Of a stretch of 22,753 nucleotides of DNA, positions 1 to 8,690 are shown piece after piece. The first letter of the stretch is position 1. Every line of letters begins with the position of its first letter. Under the pieces are notes generated by a model. It was not told where the DNA came from, did not search any database, and was given only the letters and a program-made list of their open reading frames with translations. The stretch is taken from positions 1 to 22,753 of the forward strand of contig SDVU01000075.1 of assembly GCA_016256075.1 (NCBI GenBank), in the 5' to 3' direction. The stretch comes from Dictyocoela muelleri. Its lineage: Eukaryota > Microsporidia. The translations under genes were made by a program, and so were the position numbers.

Positions 1-67
1 TCTATAATTTTTATCATCAACCTAATTTATTAAAAAATAGTTATATTGATTATAATTTATTATTTTA

Positions 68-137
68 GGTTCTGTAGTCCAGTGGTGCAGATAATAATTG
101 CTAGGCAATTTTACCGGGTTCGATGCTCTTTTGTACA
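68..137 (+). pseudogene. tRNA-like remnant (Glu/Asp/Gly-type internal promoter)
   Basis: The sequence carries a good A-box (TAGTCCAGTGG, from 75) and B-box (GGGTTCGATGC, 116-126) at the spacing of a tRNA gene. It resembles the eukaryotic tRNA-Glu/Asp/Gly pattern TAGTCTAGTGGT...CCCGGGTTCGATTC. The anticodon arm reads TTGC-TAG-GCAA, leaving a 3-nt loop where 7 are needed, and the T-stem and acceptor stem pair poorly. It is therefore most likely a dead tRNA gene or the head of a tRNA-derived SINE. A T-run follows at 137-140. A covariance-model scan (tRNAscan-SE) would settle it. Confidence 0.45.
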
Positions 138-156
138 CTTTTCTTTAATAAAAAAA

Positions 157-197
157 AGTGGCGCTAATGGCGCGGGTGGCGCTCTGCGCGCGCCACA
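157..197. other. GC-rich hairpin
   Basis: In an otherwise strongly AT-rich region, positions 159-196 are almost all G and C and form a hairpin: GTGGCGC at the left pairs with GCGCCAC-like sequence at the right end (GCGCGCGCCAC), with further GCGC self-complementarity inside. It lies just downstream of the tRNA-like remnant. It could be part of the same small RNA-derived element or an independent structural element; the sequence does not say which. Confidence 0.4.
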
Positions 198-460
198 AAA
201 TAAATCAATCAAATGAATTCTTGAAAGTGGAAATGGGAAGATAAATATAATAAATCATCTCAGAGCGATAGCAAGTTTGATTGAGATGAAAACGAACATT
301 AAATTTTTTTTTATATAAATTATCATTAAAATTTATTTTTTTTAATAAAATAAATAATATTTTTTGAATTTTATATTTTTTTAAATTCTTTCCCGAAACA
401 ATAAAAAAAAATATTTTGATTTAATATTATGTTATTCATATATTCAATTAAGCATAAATT

Positions 461-1254
461 TGGGTCTTGTTCGGTATTATGCCCACCACTAAGGTAGCTA
501 CCTTGGATTTGATATATATTTTTTTTTATTTTTTACCCCTTATTGGTTTAAAAAATAAAAATATTTTGAAATTATTAAATAAAAATATTTATAAATTACT
601 TATCGAATCGAAAAAAAATTATTTTTATTAAATTTAATCAAACTTAAATGAAAAACAGTGTTAAAAACTTCATATCAATAAATAATATTAGATTTATTTA
701 AAAATTATTATTAATATTTTAAAGAATATCTCAGAAATATCCTTAACATTGTGGATCTAATATCAAATTCCCCCATTAATTAATTAATCAGAAAAAAATA
801 ATTAAATTCAAAACAATAAATTAAAATCAAATTTTAATTAAAATTTTAATCAAATATAATATTTTTTTTGAAAAAAAATAATAATTACGGTTGTTACAGT
901 AGCTACGTATTTCAATTTTGAAATTATTTTTTTTCTTGCTTTTCAAAAGGAATAAAATGCCTAAATTTTAAAAATTTTTTATTTATAAAAAAAACCACCT
1001 TGGTAGTCATTAATTTTTTTTAATAAAGTCTTAACAAAACTCTGATCTAGTCTCAAATTCTCTACCCCTGGTAAAAATTCGAGACTAGATTCAGGATTTC
1101 TAATATCCAATACAGTTTTAAAACATTAATGATAATAATAAAATTTTTAACCATATGGGCTATCTTTTTTTAAAAAAAATTGCTTTTGTTCGGTATTATG
1201 CCCACATTTAATTTTTAAAAATTTTATGGTGGGCATAATACCGAACAAGACCCA
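461..1254. mobile_element. Non-autonomous DNA element with 28-bp TIRs (MITE-like)
   Basis: The first 28 bases (461-488, beginning TGGGTCTTGTTCGGTATTAT) are the exact reverse complement of 1227-1254, so the 794-bp interval is bounded by perfect terminal inverted repeats. Nothing inside resembles a coding region; it is AT-rich with small internal inverted repeats such as ATCTAGTCTC/GAGACTAGAT near 1052-1090 and a palindrome AAGGTAGCTACCTT at 491-504. No clear target-site duplication is visible at either edge, so the superfamily cannot be assigned. Perfect TIRs in a region where the other elements are decayed suggest a relatively recent insertion. Confidence 0.75.
1187..1250. repeat. Extra internal copy of the element's TIR, forming a hairpin
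   Basis: A second forward copy of the terminal motif (TTGTTCGGTATTATGCCCAC, 1187-1206) lies only 20 bp inside the right TIR, so the right end of the 461-1254 element is itself a hairpin with about 20-bp arms. This may be a nested, internally deleted copy of the same element or a duplicated end. Confidence 0.7.
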
Positions 1255-1879
1255 CTTTTCTTATACTTATAATTGAAAGAAAAACATTAATATCGCCTTA
1301 TTTTTATTTTAATTTCACCTAATGTTATTAAAGGATTAATAATTTTTTATATTCTATTTTTCTTTCAATATCCAATGTAATTTTTTATTCACCGGCTTTC
1401 CCGTCTTTTTTTTAATCCTATTTACAGCTTTAAACACTCTTATGATGTTTGCAGACGTAAAGTAATTTATTTGGCAAATAAATGAAGCTTACCTTATACT
1501 ATATCCATCTTCTATAACGTTTTTTTTTACAATTTTTTCTTTTTTGTGAATTTGTATATCTTTCTTTATTTCTCATGTTTTCATTATTCAGGTATATTTT
1601 AAAAAGTGTTGTTAAATTCAAAAAAAAACGCTAATGAAATTTAAAAAAGGAATTTTGTAAATTTAAAAAAGAAAATATGAAATTTAACAAAATAGAATTT
1701 TAATTTTGAAAAACGCCTTGAAATACTATATATGCAATTAAATTAATAGATTTTATAAATGTATTTAAAATAGCTGTTTCTTTATTAGTCAACATTGGCA
1801 TTTTTTCGATTATTTTGCATGTACATGCCTTGTAACGGTAATAATAACGTATTTAATTATTTGATTAAAAAAATTACCT
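1255..1879. other. AT-rich non-coding stretch
   Basis: No ORF, RNA gene or strong inverted repeat is seen here. It contains homopolymer A and T runs and one slightly GC-richer patch near 1390-1410. It may include the missing left end of the neighbouring piggyBac copy, but no convincing CCC/GGG piggyBac terminus next to TTAA was found. Confidence 0.5.
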
Positions 1880-3395
1880 ATGGACCCTTTTAAAGAATTA
1901 GATTATACGATTTTTTTACTAACTAGATACATTGATGAAACTGTTTTCTCCTCTTTAAAGCCCGAGGAAAAAAACCAAGAATCTGAATGGGCAAAAAATA
2001 TTAAAAAAATAGAATATCCTGAGTTTAAAGGTAAGAAAAAAATAATTGTTCCAGTTTCCTCCTCACCTATTGGGTTTTTAAACCTATTTTTAAACGAATC
2101 ATTCTACAAATTTGTCCTAAAAGAATGAACGAACGTATTATCTGAACATCTATTAAATCTGGGAAACAAGAAATTATCGGAGAAGTTTATGTAAAAAAAA
2201 TTATAGATACTTCTTTATTAATGGGGGTTGTAAGATGTCCGGAAATTAGAGATAATTTTAGTAAAAATGATTTATTTTACAGCAAAATAATAAAGAAAAA
2301 CATCTCATACAAAAAATACGCTTTTATTAACACACATATTCATTTATTAAAATGAACAATAATAAAATTGAGTCTCGCGATATTAATAATGACATGAAAA
2401 AAATATCGAATATTTAAACGAAGCGTTTATTAAAATATATTCACCGGGTGATAAATTGTGTATTGACGAGGTTATTGTCAAATACTATGGATGATTTCAA
2501 TTTAAAGTTTATATGCCACAAAACCGGATAAGTCTGGTATAAAATTATACATTTGTTGTGACACATCCAACTCTTTTGTTTGTCGTTTCACAATATACAC
2601 CGGAAACAAAAATAAATTGACCGAAATTGTCCCTGATTTGGTAAGGTATTTTTATGAAAATAACCATAAACTTTATATGGATAATTTTTACCCAAGTATG
2701 AATTTGTTCAATATTTTGCAGCAAAAAAACATATTTTGTTCGGGTACAATGAGGCAAAATAGATGACACCCGGAAGATTTTACAAAAATCAGGAGGAAAA
2801 TAAAAAAAAACGAGTTCTATGTCTAACGAAATAGAAATACAAATTGCAGTCTTTGGGCATGATAAAAACCTGTTTATTTTCTAATCAACTTTCTTAATTT
2901 AGACGCTAACATCCGAAAATATAATTATTTCTGAAAACCCCAGCATGATAAAAAATTACGATGAATTTATGGGCGAAGTGGATGTCAACAATAAAAGGTC
3001 AAAACATATTTATCAGATCGAAAAACAATTAAATGGACAAACAAATTTACAATGTATTTGTTAAATCTCATAGTCCATAACAGCTACATTTTATATAAAG
3101 AGTTTTATAGAGGCCAAGATAAAATAAATTCTTCTTTAAACTTTTGTAAAGAGATTATAAAAAGCCTTCTATCTTAAGAACCACGATCAAAAAAATTCGA
3201 CCAATAAATGCACTCTACCACATGCCCATAAAACTAACAAATAGGCGTAATAATTGTACTTTGTGTCAAAAAAAAGATTCTAAGAGAAGCACTACAGATT
3301 TCGTGTGTAAAGGTTGCAGAAATAGGAGTGGAAGTGATTTTTTTTGCACCCACAATGTTTTTTATTTTACCATGAATCTTTTATTATGGTTCTGA
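1880..3395 (+). pseudogene. piggyBac-family transposase, decayed
   Basis: This is a broken piggyBac transposase, an enzyme of the DDD RNase-H fold that cuts and pastes DNA at TTAA sites. The first 82 codons from ATG 1880 are open and end at a TGA (2126-2128); the homology then continues in other frames. Recognisable in order are: LLMGVVRCPEIRDNF near 2220 (family consensus LLMGxxxLPxxRDYW); the first aspartate in CIDEV (2465-2467); YMPQ followed by KPDKSGIKLYI; the second aspartate in LYMDNFYPSMNL (2680-2682); a GTMRQNR motif; and the third aspartate in FMGEVDVNN (2981-2983). The tail has the cysteine-rich C-terminal finger, with CTLC, CKGC and FFCTH spacing, before a TGA at 3393-3395. Length matches the usual 500-600 residues. 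Several stops and frameshifts kill it, for example a TGA directly after KYYG near 2490. No TTAA-flanked TIR pair was identified. Confidence 0.88.
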
Positions 3396-4368
3396 AGAAG
3401 ATTCAAATTTTAATCGATTGATTAAATTGAAAATTTGGCTTCAACAGACTAAGAATATTAAAAATTAAAAGATCTTTTTATTTCAGTTTTTTATTAAAAA
3501 ATTTAATCTAAAGCTAAAAATCCGGGTGCTAAAATAATAAATCGCTTTAATTTTTGAACTATTTTATAGTCATTCATTCACTTTATTTTAAAATACTGTA
3601 TAGGCAAGTTTTCCAATGAAAAAAATCATCTTTAAATTTTAAAACCATAATTTCAGGATGAGTTTACCCATAAAATTTTAAATTTCGAAATCATAAAATA
3701 AATATTTGAAATATAGTGTTTATAGAATCGTAAGTGTAAACATTTTAATTTTTCAAATTAAAATTTTTGTTTTTATTTTTATTGTAGGCAGGTTTAAATC
3801 ATATTTTCATGAAATATTTTCTATGCAAATTTTGAAATTTTGAAATCATTTTTCTAAAAAAAAACAATTTTTATCCCATCGTTTTTAAAAAAATATTAAA
3901 AATTGTGAAACCGATAATATAATATATTATATATTTTGGAGACTTATTATTAATAAACTTATCAATAAATTTTAAAAAAAATCTCAAGTAGGTATTATAT
4001 GCTTTGTTTGGAAGAAAGAATCTAAAATAGAAAAGAGTTCTCTATTATTTTAACTTGGAATATATAATTTTGTTTGTATTCTCTTGCGTGACATTTTATA
4101 AGTCACGTCTGCAATCAAAATTTTCATATTCTTATGATGCTAAATTTTCCATTATTTATAAATATCAACATTCTTTCGAAATCTTTAAACCCTTATCATA
4201 TTGAAGAAATTTTTTCCATATGGCATTGGAGGGGTTTCTTCAGTATTATATAATTTTTAATTTTTTTTATCCCGTATATTTTTTATTTCTGTTTAAATTT
4301 GGGAATTTATCAAGTTTAGATTTTTAAGCTAAGTCTAGGTTTTTTAATACTTCAGAATTATTTCTTTG
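3396..4368. other. AT-rich non-coding stretch
   Basis: About 970 bases with no supported gene. Stretches of A/T-rich sequence with repeated TTTTGAAATTT-type motifs are seen around 3650-3850, but no clear tandem period, inverted repeat or coding similarity emerged. Confidence 0.5.
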
Positions 4369-4629
4369 TTATTTAAAAATGTTTATTGGCCATTGTCTTA
4401 TTTTTTTACGATTTTTTTTCTTATTTTGGTGGTTTGAGTTGTTCACATGTATGTATAATTTTTTCTCATTTATAATATTTACAATTTCTGTTAAAATTTT
4501 CCTTCGGCAAGGTCTTATACTACATCTCCAAGTTAAGATTGTTTTGTTCTGATTTTTATAATGATAGTAGAAATTGCCGTGAATATTTGACACAGGCTTA
4601 TGTGATTCCAGGCTTATGTTGTCCCACAA
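4369..4629 (-). pseudogene. FLYWCH-type zinc-finger fragment (MULE-associated)
   Basis: An 86-codon open frame contains the block NFYYHYKNQNKTILTWRCS followed by the pair of cysteines in SIRPC and later HVNNSNHQ, matching the FLYWCH layout (aromatic-rich strand, WxC, C, then H-x-H). Such fingers sit at the N terminus of MULE transposases. The sequence closely resembles the finger at 21055-21297 (TTITWRCSNRKC versus TILTWRCSIRPC), which lies in a recognisable MULE. No transposase core was found next to this copy, so it is called an orphan fragment. A host FLYWCH gene is possible but less likely. Confidence 0.5.
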
Positions 4630-4870
4630 ATAAAATTAAAAAAAAAGTGTTTTCTAATATTTCCGACAGAACCAAAATTTTTAAAAAATTGAGTTTAATT
4701 TTTTGTGTATGGGTAGTACAGATTTTTTAATTTAGTGTTTTTTTTTGGAGGTAAAGTATTTTAAAAAAAAGAAAAATCTATTTGAAAGAGGTAAATATTC
4801 GAAATGAAGATATATTTTTAAGAGGGAAATAATACATGGTGTGTAAATTGTATTTAAAATATTTTAATAT

Positions 4871-5107
4871 CTTTGTTTTGATTTATGACACTACATGTTT
4901 CAGGTTTATGTTGTTTATCAATTTTTGTGTTATATGTCCATAATGTTCTAAGCCCATTTAATTTTAAGTTTTAATAAAATTATAAAAGGAAGTGAATTTA
5001 TGAAATCATGGTGGAATTAAATAAACGGTTTGAAAATAAGAAAAAATCTAGCTTATACTGAGAATTTAAAATCTTACATTAAGAGTATTTATGTTAGGAA
5101 AATTCTT
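4871..5107 (+). repeat. Dispersed repeat, copy 1
   Basis: About 237 bp align colinearly with 18237-18468, with shared blocks such as GACACTACATGTTTCAGG, GAAGTGAATTTAT, GGTTTGAAAATAAGAAAAA and GAGTATTTATGTTAGGAA. It has no coding content. Its class is unknown. The other copy follows directly after the integrase end of the Ty3/gypsy fossil, so an LTR origin (here a solo LTR) is one possibility. Confidence 0.75.
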
Positions 5108-5283
5108 AGCCCTAAACGGTTTTTTTTTGGGGGGAAAAATTTACATTTTTATTTAAAAAAAATGTGTGAAAAAAAAAATTAAAAATTATAAAAATGAATA
5201 GAAGAATAAATTCTGATATTCTAAAAAAGTCTATAGTTTTTTATGATTTTTTTTTAAATTTTTTATTGAAGGTAAAATTTTGT

Positions 5284-5390
5284 GTTATTACCCACCTTAG
5301 ACATCCCCTCTAAAAAATATCGTTAACTACGCAATATGGAATTGACAAAGGGTATAAAATTTTCTTTGTATATTTTTATATACATATTTT
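5284..5390 (+). repeat. Single arm of the fold-back family
   Basis: This stretch matches the left arm of the fold-back at 5886-6209: both contain the series TTATTACC, CCCCTTCTAAAAATATCG-like, AACTACGCAA, GGTATAAAATTTTCTTT and TATATACATATTT. No complementary partner follows it directly; a second fold-back begins at 5412 instead. It is probably a truncated copy. Confidence 0.65.
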
Positions 5391-5411
5391 GAAACGTGTT
5401 TTTAATACGAT

Positions 5412-5850
5412 GCACGAGAACTCGCTGTTAGCGTAGCGCGAGCTCATCGCGAGAAGTCGCGACGAAATTTTATTAATAGAAAATATAGCAATTTCTTATT
5501 TTTAACATGAATATTCAATTATAACCGTCCCTAGACACTATATCTAAAATTTTTACAAATTATTAAATATGGAACCACCAAAATATAATAAAAAAATTAT
5601 ATTGTTTTATATAGGTATTTTAAGATCGGGTTTTCATATAAGACTGCTTATAAAATTTATATAAAAACTGATTTCACAATATGTAAATAAAACAATAAAA
5701 AAAATTATACTTTAGTATTTCGATATTTGGTAATTTCTAAAAATTTTTAGAGATAGCGTCTAGGGAACTTTAGAATCAAATATTATTTTTAAAACTAAAA
5801 AATTTGCTATTATTTTTTATTATAAAAAATTCCGTGACGAGTTCTCGTGC
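5412..5850. mobile_element. Fold-back element A (439 bp, degenerate palindrome)
   Basis: The outer ends are an exact inverted pair, GCACGAGAACTCG (5412-5424) and CGAGTTCTCGTGC (5838-5850). Inside, the two halves remain complementary with mismatches: CCCTAGACACTATATCTAAA near 5529 faces TTTTAGAGATAGCGTCTAGGG near 5746-5765, and TTAAGATCGGGTTTTCATAT near 5619 faces AAAACTGATTTCACAATATG near 5661. The left arm has an extra GC-rich block at about 5425-5456 (GTAGCGCGAGCTC and neighbours) lacking on the right. There is no coding capacity, as in MITE or fold-back elements. Confidence 0.75.
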
Positions 5851-5885
5851 TACCTTTTTTAAAATTTTCCGACAGGGGTCAAAAT

Positions 5886-6209
5886 TAAGGTTATTACCAA
5901 CATTACACCCCTTCTAAAAATATCGTAAACTACGCAAATAAAAATCACAAATGGTATAAAATTTTCTTTATATTTTCTTATATACATATTTAAAGATCAG
6001 TTTTCAATATAAGCAGATATTACAGAGTTTAGTAAATTTTCGGCTTTGTCCCAAATTTACTAAACTCGGTAATACCTGCTTATATTAAAAACTGATCTTT
6101 AAATATGTATATAAGAAAAAATAAAGAAAATTTTATTTTACATTGCTAATACCATATTGCGTATTTTACGATATTTTTTGTAGGGAAGGATCCGTAAGGA
6201 AGGTTAGAG
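5886..6209. mobile_element. Fold-back element B (about 320 bp)
   Basis: The two halves are reverse complements around a loop centred near 6046: GAGTTTAGTAAATTT (6025-6039) pairs with AAATTTACTAAACTC (6053-6067), and pairing continues outward through TTTAAAGATCAGTTTT, TATATACATATTT, AAAATTTTCTTTAT and AATATCGTAAACTACGC (left, near 5919) against GCGTATTTTACGATATT (right, 6160-6176). Similarity between arms continues more weakly to about 5886 and 6209. Its inner arm resembles that of element A, so both belong to one family. Confidence 0.85.
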
Positions 6210-6229
6210 CCAAAATTTTTGTTTATTAC

Positions 6230-6441
6230 ATGCAAAAATTTGTTGTATGTGAAAATTTTTTTTATGCACAAATTTGTGCATTGGTGAAAAATGCCTAGCA
6301 CAAATTTGTGCATGAGTGGAAAATTTCATGCACAAATTTGTGCATTAGTGGAAAATTTCATACACAAATTTGTGCATGAGTGAAAAATTTCATGCACAAA
6401 TTTGTGCATGAGTGAAAAATTTTATCCACAAAATGTGTCAA
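6230..6441. repeat. 32-bp satellite made of 18-bp palindromes
   Basis: The palindrome ATGCACAAATTTGTGCAT, or a close variant, recurs at 6264, 6296, 6328, 6360, 6392 and (degenerate) 6424, exactly 32 bp apart, with a further degenerate copy at about 6230. The spacer between palindromes is GAGTG(A/G)AAAATTTC-like. The array abuts fold-back element B on the left and the broken ORF on the right. Each unit could form a cruciform or bind a dimeric protein; function is unknown. Confidence 0.92.
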
Positions 6442-6844
6442 AAATCCTTTAAGGGTTAATTATAGGCCTATCGTCACCGATAGCGGCATTTTTCATATAA
6501 AGCCGACAGAAAGGTCCTATATTAAAGATACTAAAGAATTCAAGATATTACCTGTATCCTATGTTATTCCAGGAACAGATATAATGACGAAGCTTGAATT
6601 ATAAGTATTAGAAAATATTAACGATTATGATATATGCAAATCGTTAGATGAATTCCATCATTTTGTAAGAAAAATAAATTAAAATGACAAAACGCAATTT
6701 TGCGTTATTCAGGAACTGCCATCTTCCAATATTGTCAAAAATTTAAAAGATTTCAACACAATTAAGTATTTACGAGAACAGCTTATAAATATTAAATATC
6801 CACCCCACAACCCGCATGTAATACGAATGTACTTCAGAAAATAA
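6437..6844 (+). pseudogene. Broken ORF of unknown identity
   Basis: One reading frame stays coding-like for about 135 codons, interrupted only by TAA at 6602-6604 and 6680-6682 and ended by TAA at 6842-6844. Its content (PIVTDSGIFHIKPTERSYIK, then KILPVSYVIPGTDIMTKLEL, later TQFCVIQELPSSN and YPPHNPHVIRMYF) is richer in proline, glycine and charged residues than random AT-rich sequence would give. No start codon is evident at the left edge, where it runs into the satellite. I do not recognise the family. It may be a transposon ORF or a decayed host gene; similarity search is needed to tell. Confidence 0.45.
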
Positions 6845-7198
6845 ACATATTGATAATTACTAGGGCAGTTAAATGGAAGAAGTTGCAAGAACTTGCAATA
6901 ATTTCAAAAATAAGATTATAAATGCATTTTTGGATTTATAATTTATTACCAATAAATAGCTAAATTTTTTTTTTGCAAAAATCAATAGTCCTTAAATAAT
7001 AAATTTACACAAACACAAATTTTCCGAACATCCAAGTGAGAATTTATAAAAATTTGTGTATTTTTTCATATAATGTGAAGAAAATATACAGTTTACAGCC
7101 TTAGATCTTCAAAAGAACAAGTTTTCGCACTATATAATATATATATAGTGCCCCAAAATTCTCCACTTTTGTGAATTTGAAAAAAAGTGAATAATTAC
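6845..7198. other. AT-rich non-coding stretch
   Basis: No gene is seen. A short (TA)n run lies at about 7133-7145. Nothing else is recognised. Confidence 0.5.
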
Positions 7199-7264
7199 GG
7201 GGTGGAGTAGAAAATTATAGGGGTGGAATTATGAGGGGGGTGTAGAATTACGGGGGGAGGTGTG
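7199..7264. repeat. G-rich interspersed repeat block 1
   Basis: Four G-runs (GGGGTGG, GGGGTGG, GGGGGGTG, GGGGGGAGG) are separated by AGAATTA-like linkers: an irregular repeat of G(n)TG(G/T)AG(A)ATTA about 20 bp long. Linkers exceed the usual 7-nt quadruplex loop limit. The following GTGGCGAATTTTA links it to the block at 8513-8690. Confidence 0.6.
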
Positions 7265-7404
7265 GCGAATTTTATTAGATTAAATTAAAAATTATACATG
7301 TTAATTTATTTATTAATATAATCGGTACCGAGTCCCCCATAAGACTAATATTTATACCTAAATAAAGTAACTAAAAAGATAAGTTCTTATAAATCTCTTA
7401 AAAA

Positions 7405-7465
7405 AATATTATCGGTAATCGAGTCATAATAAATTTACATTATTAACTCGATTCCTGATAATATT
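7405..7465. repeat. Imperfect inverted repeat
   Basis: AATATTATCGGTAATCGAGT at the left and ACTCGATTCCTGATAATATT at the right form arms of about 26 bp with one or two mismatches, around an AAATTTACA-type loop. A partial third copy of the motif (ATAATCGGTACCGAGTC) lies at 7319-7335. Confidence 0.7.
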
Positions 7466-7539
7466 ACGCGAGTGTTTTTCCAGAACTATCTTTTTGATTG
7501 CTTTTTTATTTAATTATTGATCTTATTGGGACTATGTTC

Positions 7540-7715
7540 CAGGTATTCATAGTTCTATACCTTTTTTTAGATTCATAGACCCATTTTTATAAAGTTTTAA
7601 TCATATTTCTTTCTGAAGTTTAGATACATCTTTTCAAAGTTATAGACCCCTCTTTCAAAGTTATATGCCGATTTATCTAGTGTTATAGAATATTTATATA
7701 GTGTTATATTCTATT
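7540..7715. repeat. Degenerate minisatellite, TTTCAAAGTTATAGACC type
   Basis: Units of roughly 25 bp resembling TTTTTCAAAGTTATAGACCC recur (for example near 7570, 7630, 7655). They are the reverse complement of the GGGTTTATAACTTTGAAAAA units found at 8270-8485. Confidence 0.6.
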
Positions 7716-7762
7716 TCACTGGAGTTATTAATCATCCGCGCATTTTCGTTTCTATTATTTTT

Positions 7763-7860
7763 CATTTCATATTTTTCATTTCATATTTTTCATCCCATAT
7801 TTTTCATCCCATATTTTTCATCCCATATTTTTCATCCCATATTTTTCATCCCATATATTT
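7763..7860. repeat. 14-bp minisatellite, CATCCCATATTTTT
   Basis: Seven consecutive 14-bp units begin at 7763, 7777, 7791, 7805, 7819, 7833 and 7847. The first two read CATTTCATATTTTT, the middle ones CATCCCATATTTTT, and the last has a small change. It is the mirror (reverse-complement) partner of the array that follows. Confidence 0.93.
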
Positions 7861-7897
7861 AATTCCATTTTCTAACCCTTATTTCCCCCCCTTTTTA

Positions 7898-8220
7898 ACA
7901 AGGGTTAAAAATATGGGATGGAAAATATGGGATGGAAAATATGGGTTAAAAATATGGTTAAAAAATATGAGTTAAAAAATATGGGTTGAAAAATATGTGT
8001 TAAAATGCAAGGGTCAAAAAAAATAATGGAAAAAATAGGTTATGGTTGAAAAATGCGGGTTGAAAAATACACGCTTAAAGCCATGGGTTAAAAAATATGG
8101 ACTAAAAAATATAAATGCAAGATAAGGGGGCAAAATAGGGTTAAAAAAATAAGGTTAATAAATAAGGGTTAAAAAATATATGTTAAAAAATAAGGGTAAA
8201 AAATAATGGTTAAAACTAAT
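7898..8220. repeat. 13-15 bp minisatellite, AATATGGG(A/T)T(G/A)AAA, opposite orientation
   Basis: Units such as AATATGGGATGGAA, then AATATGGGTTAAA and AATATGGGTTGAAA, run from about 7908 and decay toward 8220 into AAGGGTTAAAAAATA-like units. They are reverse complements of the 7763-7860 units. The switch point lies near 7875-7900 (AACCCTTATTTCCCC then AACAAGGGTT). Confidence 0.85.
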
Positions 8221-8269
8221 TAATCGATACGAATTTAGCGGAACATCTATAAATCGGGCAAAATGAGTT

Positions 8270-8485
8270 TAAAAGTCTGAAAAGAGGGTTTATAAATTTG
8301 AAAAAAGGTGTTTTATAACTTTGAAAAAAGGGTTTATAATTTCAAAAACCGAGTTTACAACTTTGAAAAACAGGGTTTATAATTTCGAAAAGGGGGTTAT
8401 AAGTTTGAAAACCCTTGATAACTGTGAAAAATGGGATGATTACTTCCAAAAAATAAGTTTATAACTATGAAAAACACTGTAAAAA
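8270..8485. repeat. Degenerate minisatellite, GGGTTTATAACTTTGAAAA type
   Basis: About eight irregular units of 22-28 bp repeat the theme GGGTTTATAA(C/T)TTTGAAAAA. They are the reverse-orientation partner of the units at 7540-7715. Confidence 0.8.
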
Positions 8486-8512
8486 AAGAAAAATTTTAGT
8501 CCATGGCGAAGG

Positions 8513-8690
8513 TAAGGGGATGGCGAATTAGGGTGGGTGATAGCGAATTTGTGGGGGGTGGGTGCATTTAATTCAAATAAAAAATTAAAAAAACTTGTTA
8601 AAGAATTTAAGGGGCGTAGAATTTCTGGGGGCGTAGAATTTTGGAAAGAGGCGATTTTTTTTTTTTTTGGGGGGGGGAGTGGGACACAGT
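8513..8690. repeat. G-rich interspersed repeat block 2
   Basis: Motifs GGCGAATTAGGGTGGGTG, AGCGAATTTGTGGGGGGTGG, GGGGCGTAGAATTTCTGG and GGGGGCGTAGAATTTTGG recur, ending in a T14 run followed by G10 (8657-8680). The same vocabulary (GGCGAATTT, GTAGAATT, G-runs) occurs at 7199-7275 in the same orientation. Open frames crossing this block are artefacts of the low-complexity sequence. Confidence 0.65.

Noticed and set aside
461-1254. Assignment to piggyBac as a MITE of the neighbouring copy
   Set aside because: The ends do not lie next to TTAA, and no matching termini were found around 1880-3395.
2545-2769. Minus-strand open frame of 74 codons
   Set aside because: It lies antisense to the piggyBac catalytic region, whose plus-strand motifs are clear.
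4539-4730. Plus-strand open frame of 63 codons
   Set aside because: Overlaps the FLYWCH-like frame on the other strand and has no recognisable motif.
6230-6441. CRISPR array
   Set aside because: The spacers between palindromes are near-identical rather than unique, there are no cas genes, and the setting is eukaryotic, so it is a tandem satellite.
7199-7264. Canonical G-quadruplex
   Set aside because: Four G-runs exist but linkers of about 13-17 bases exceed normal loop length, so it is reported only as a G-rich repeat.
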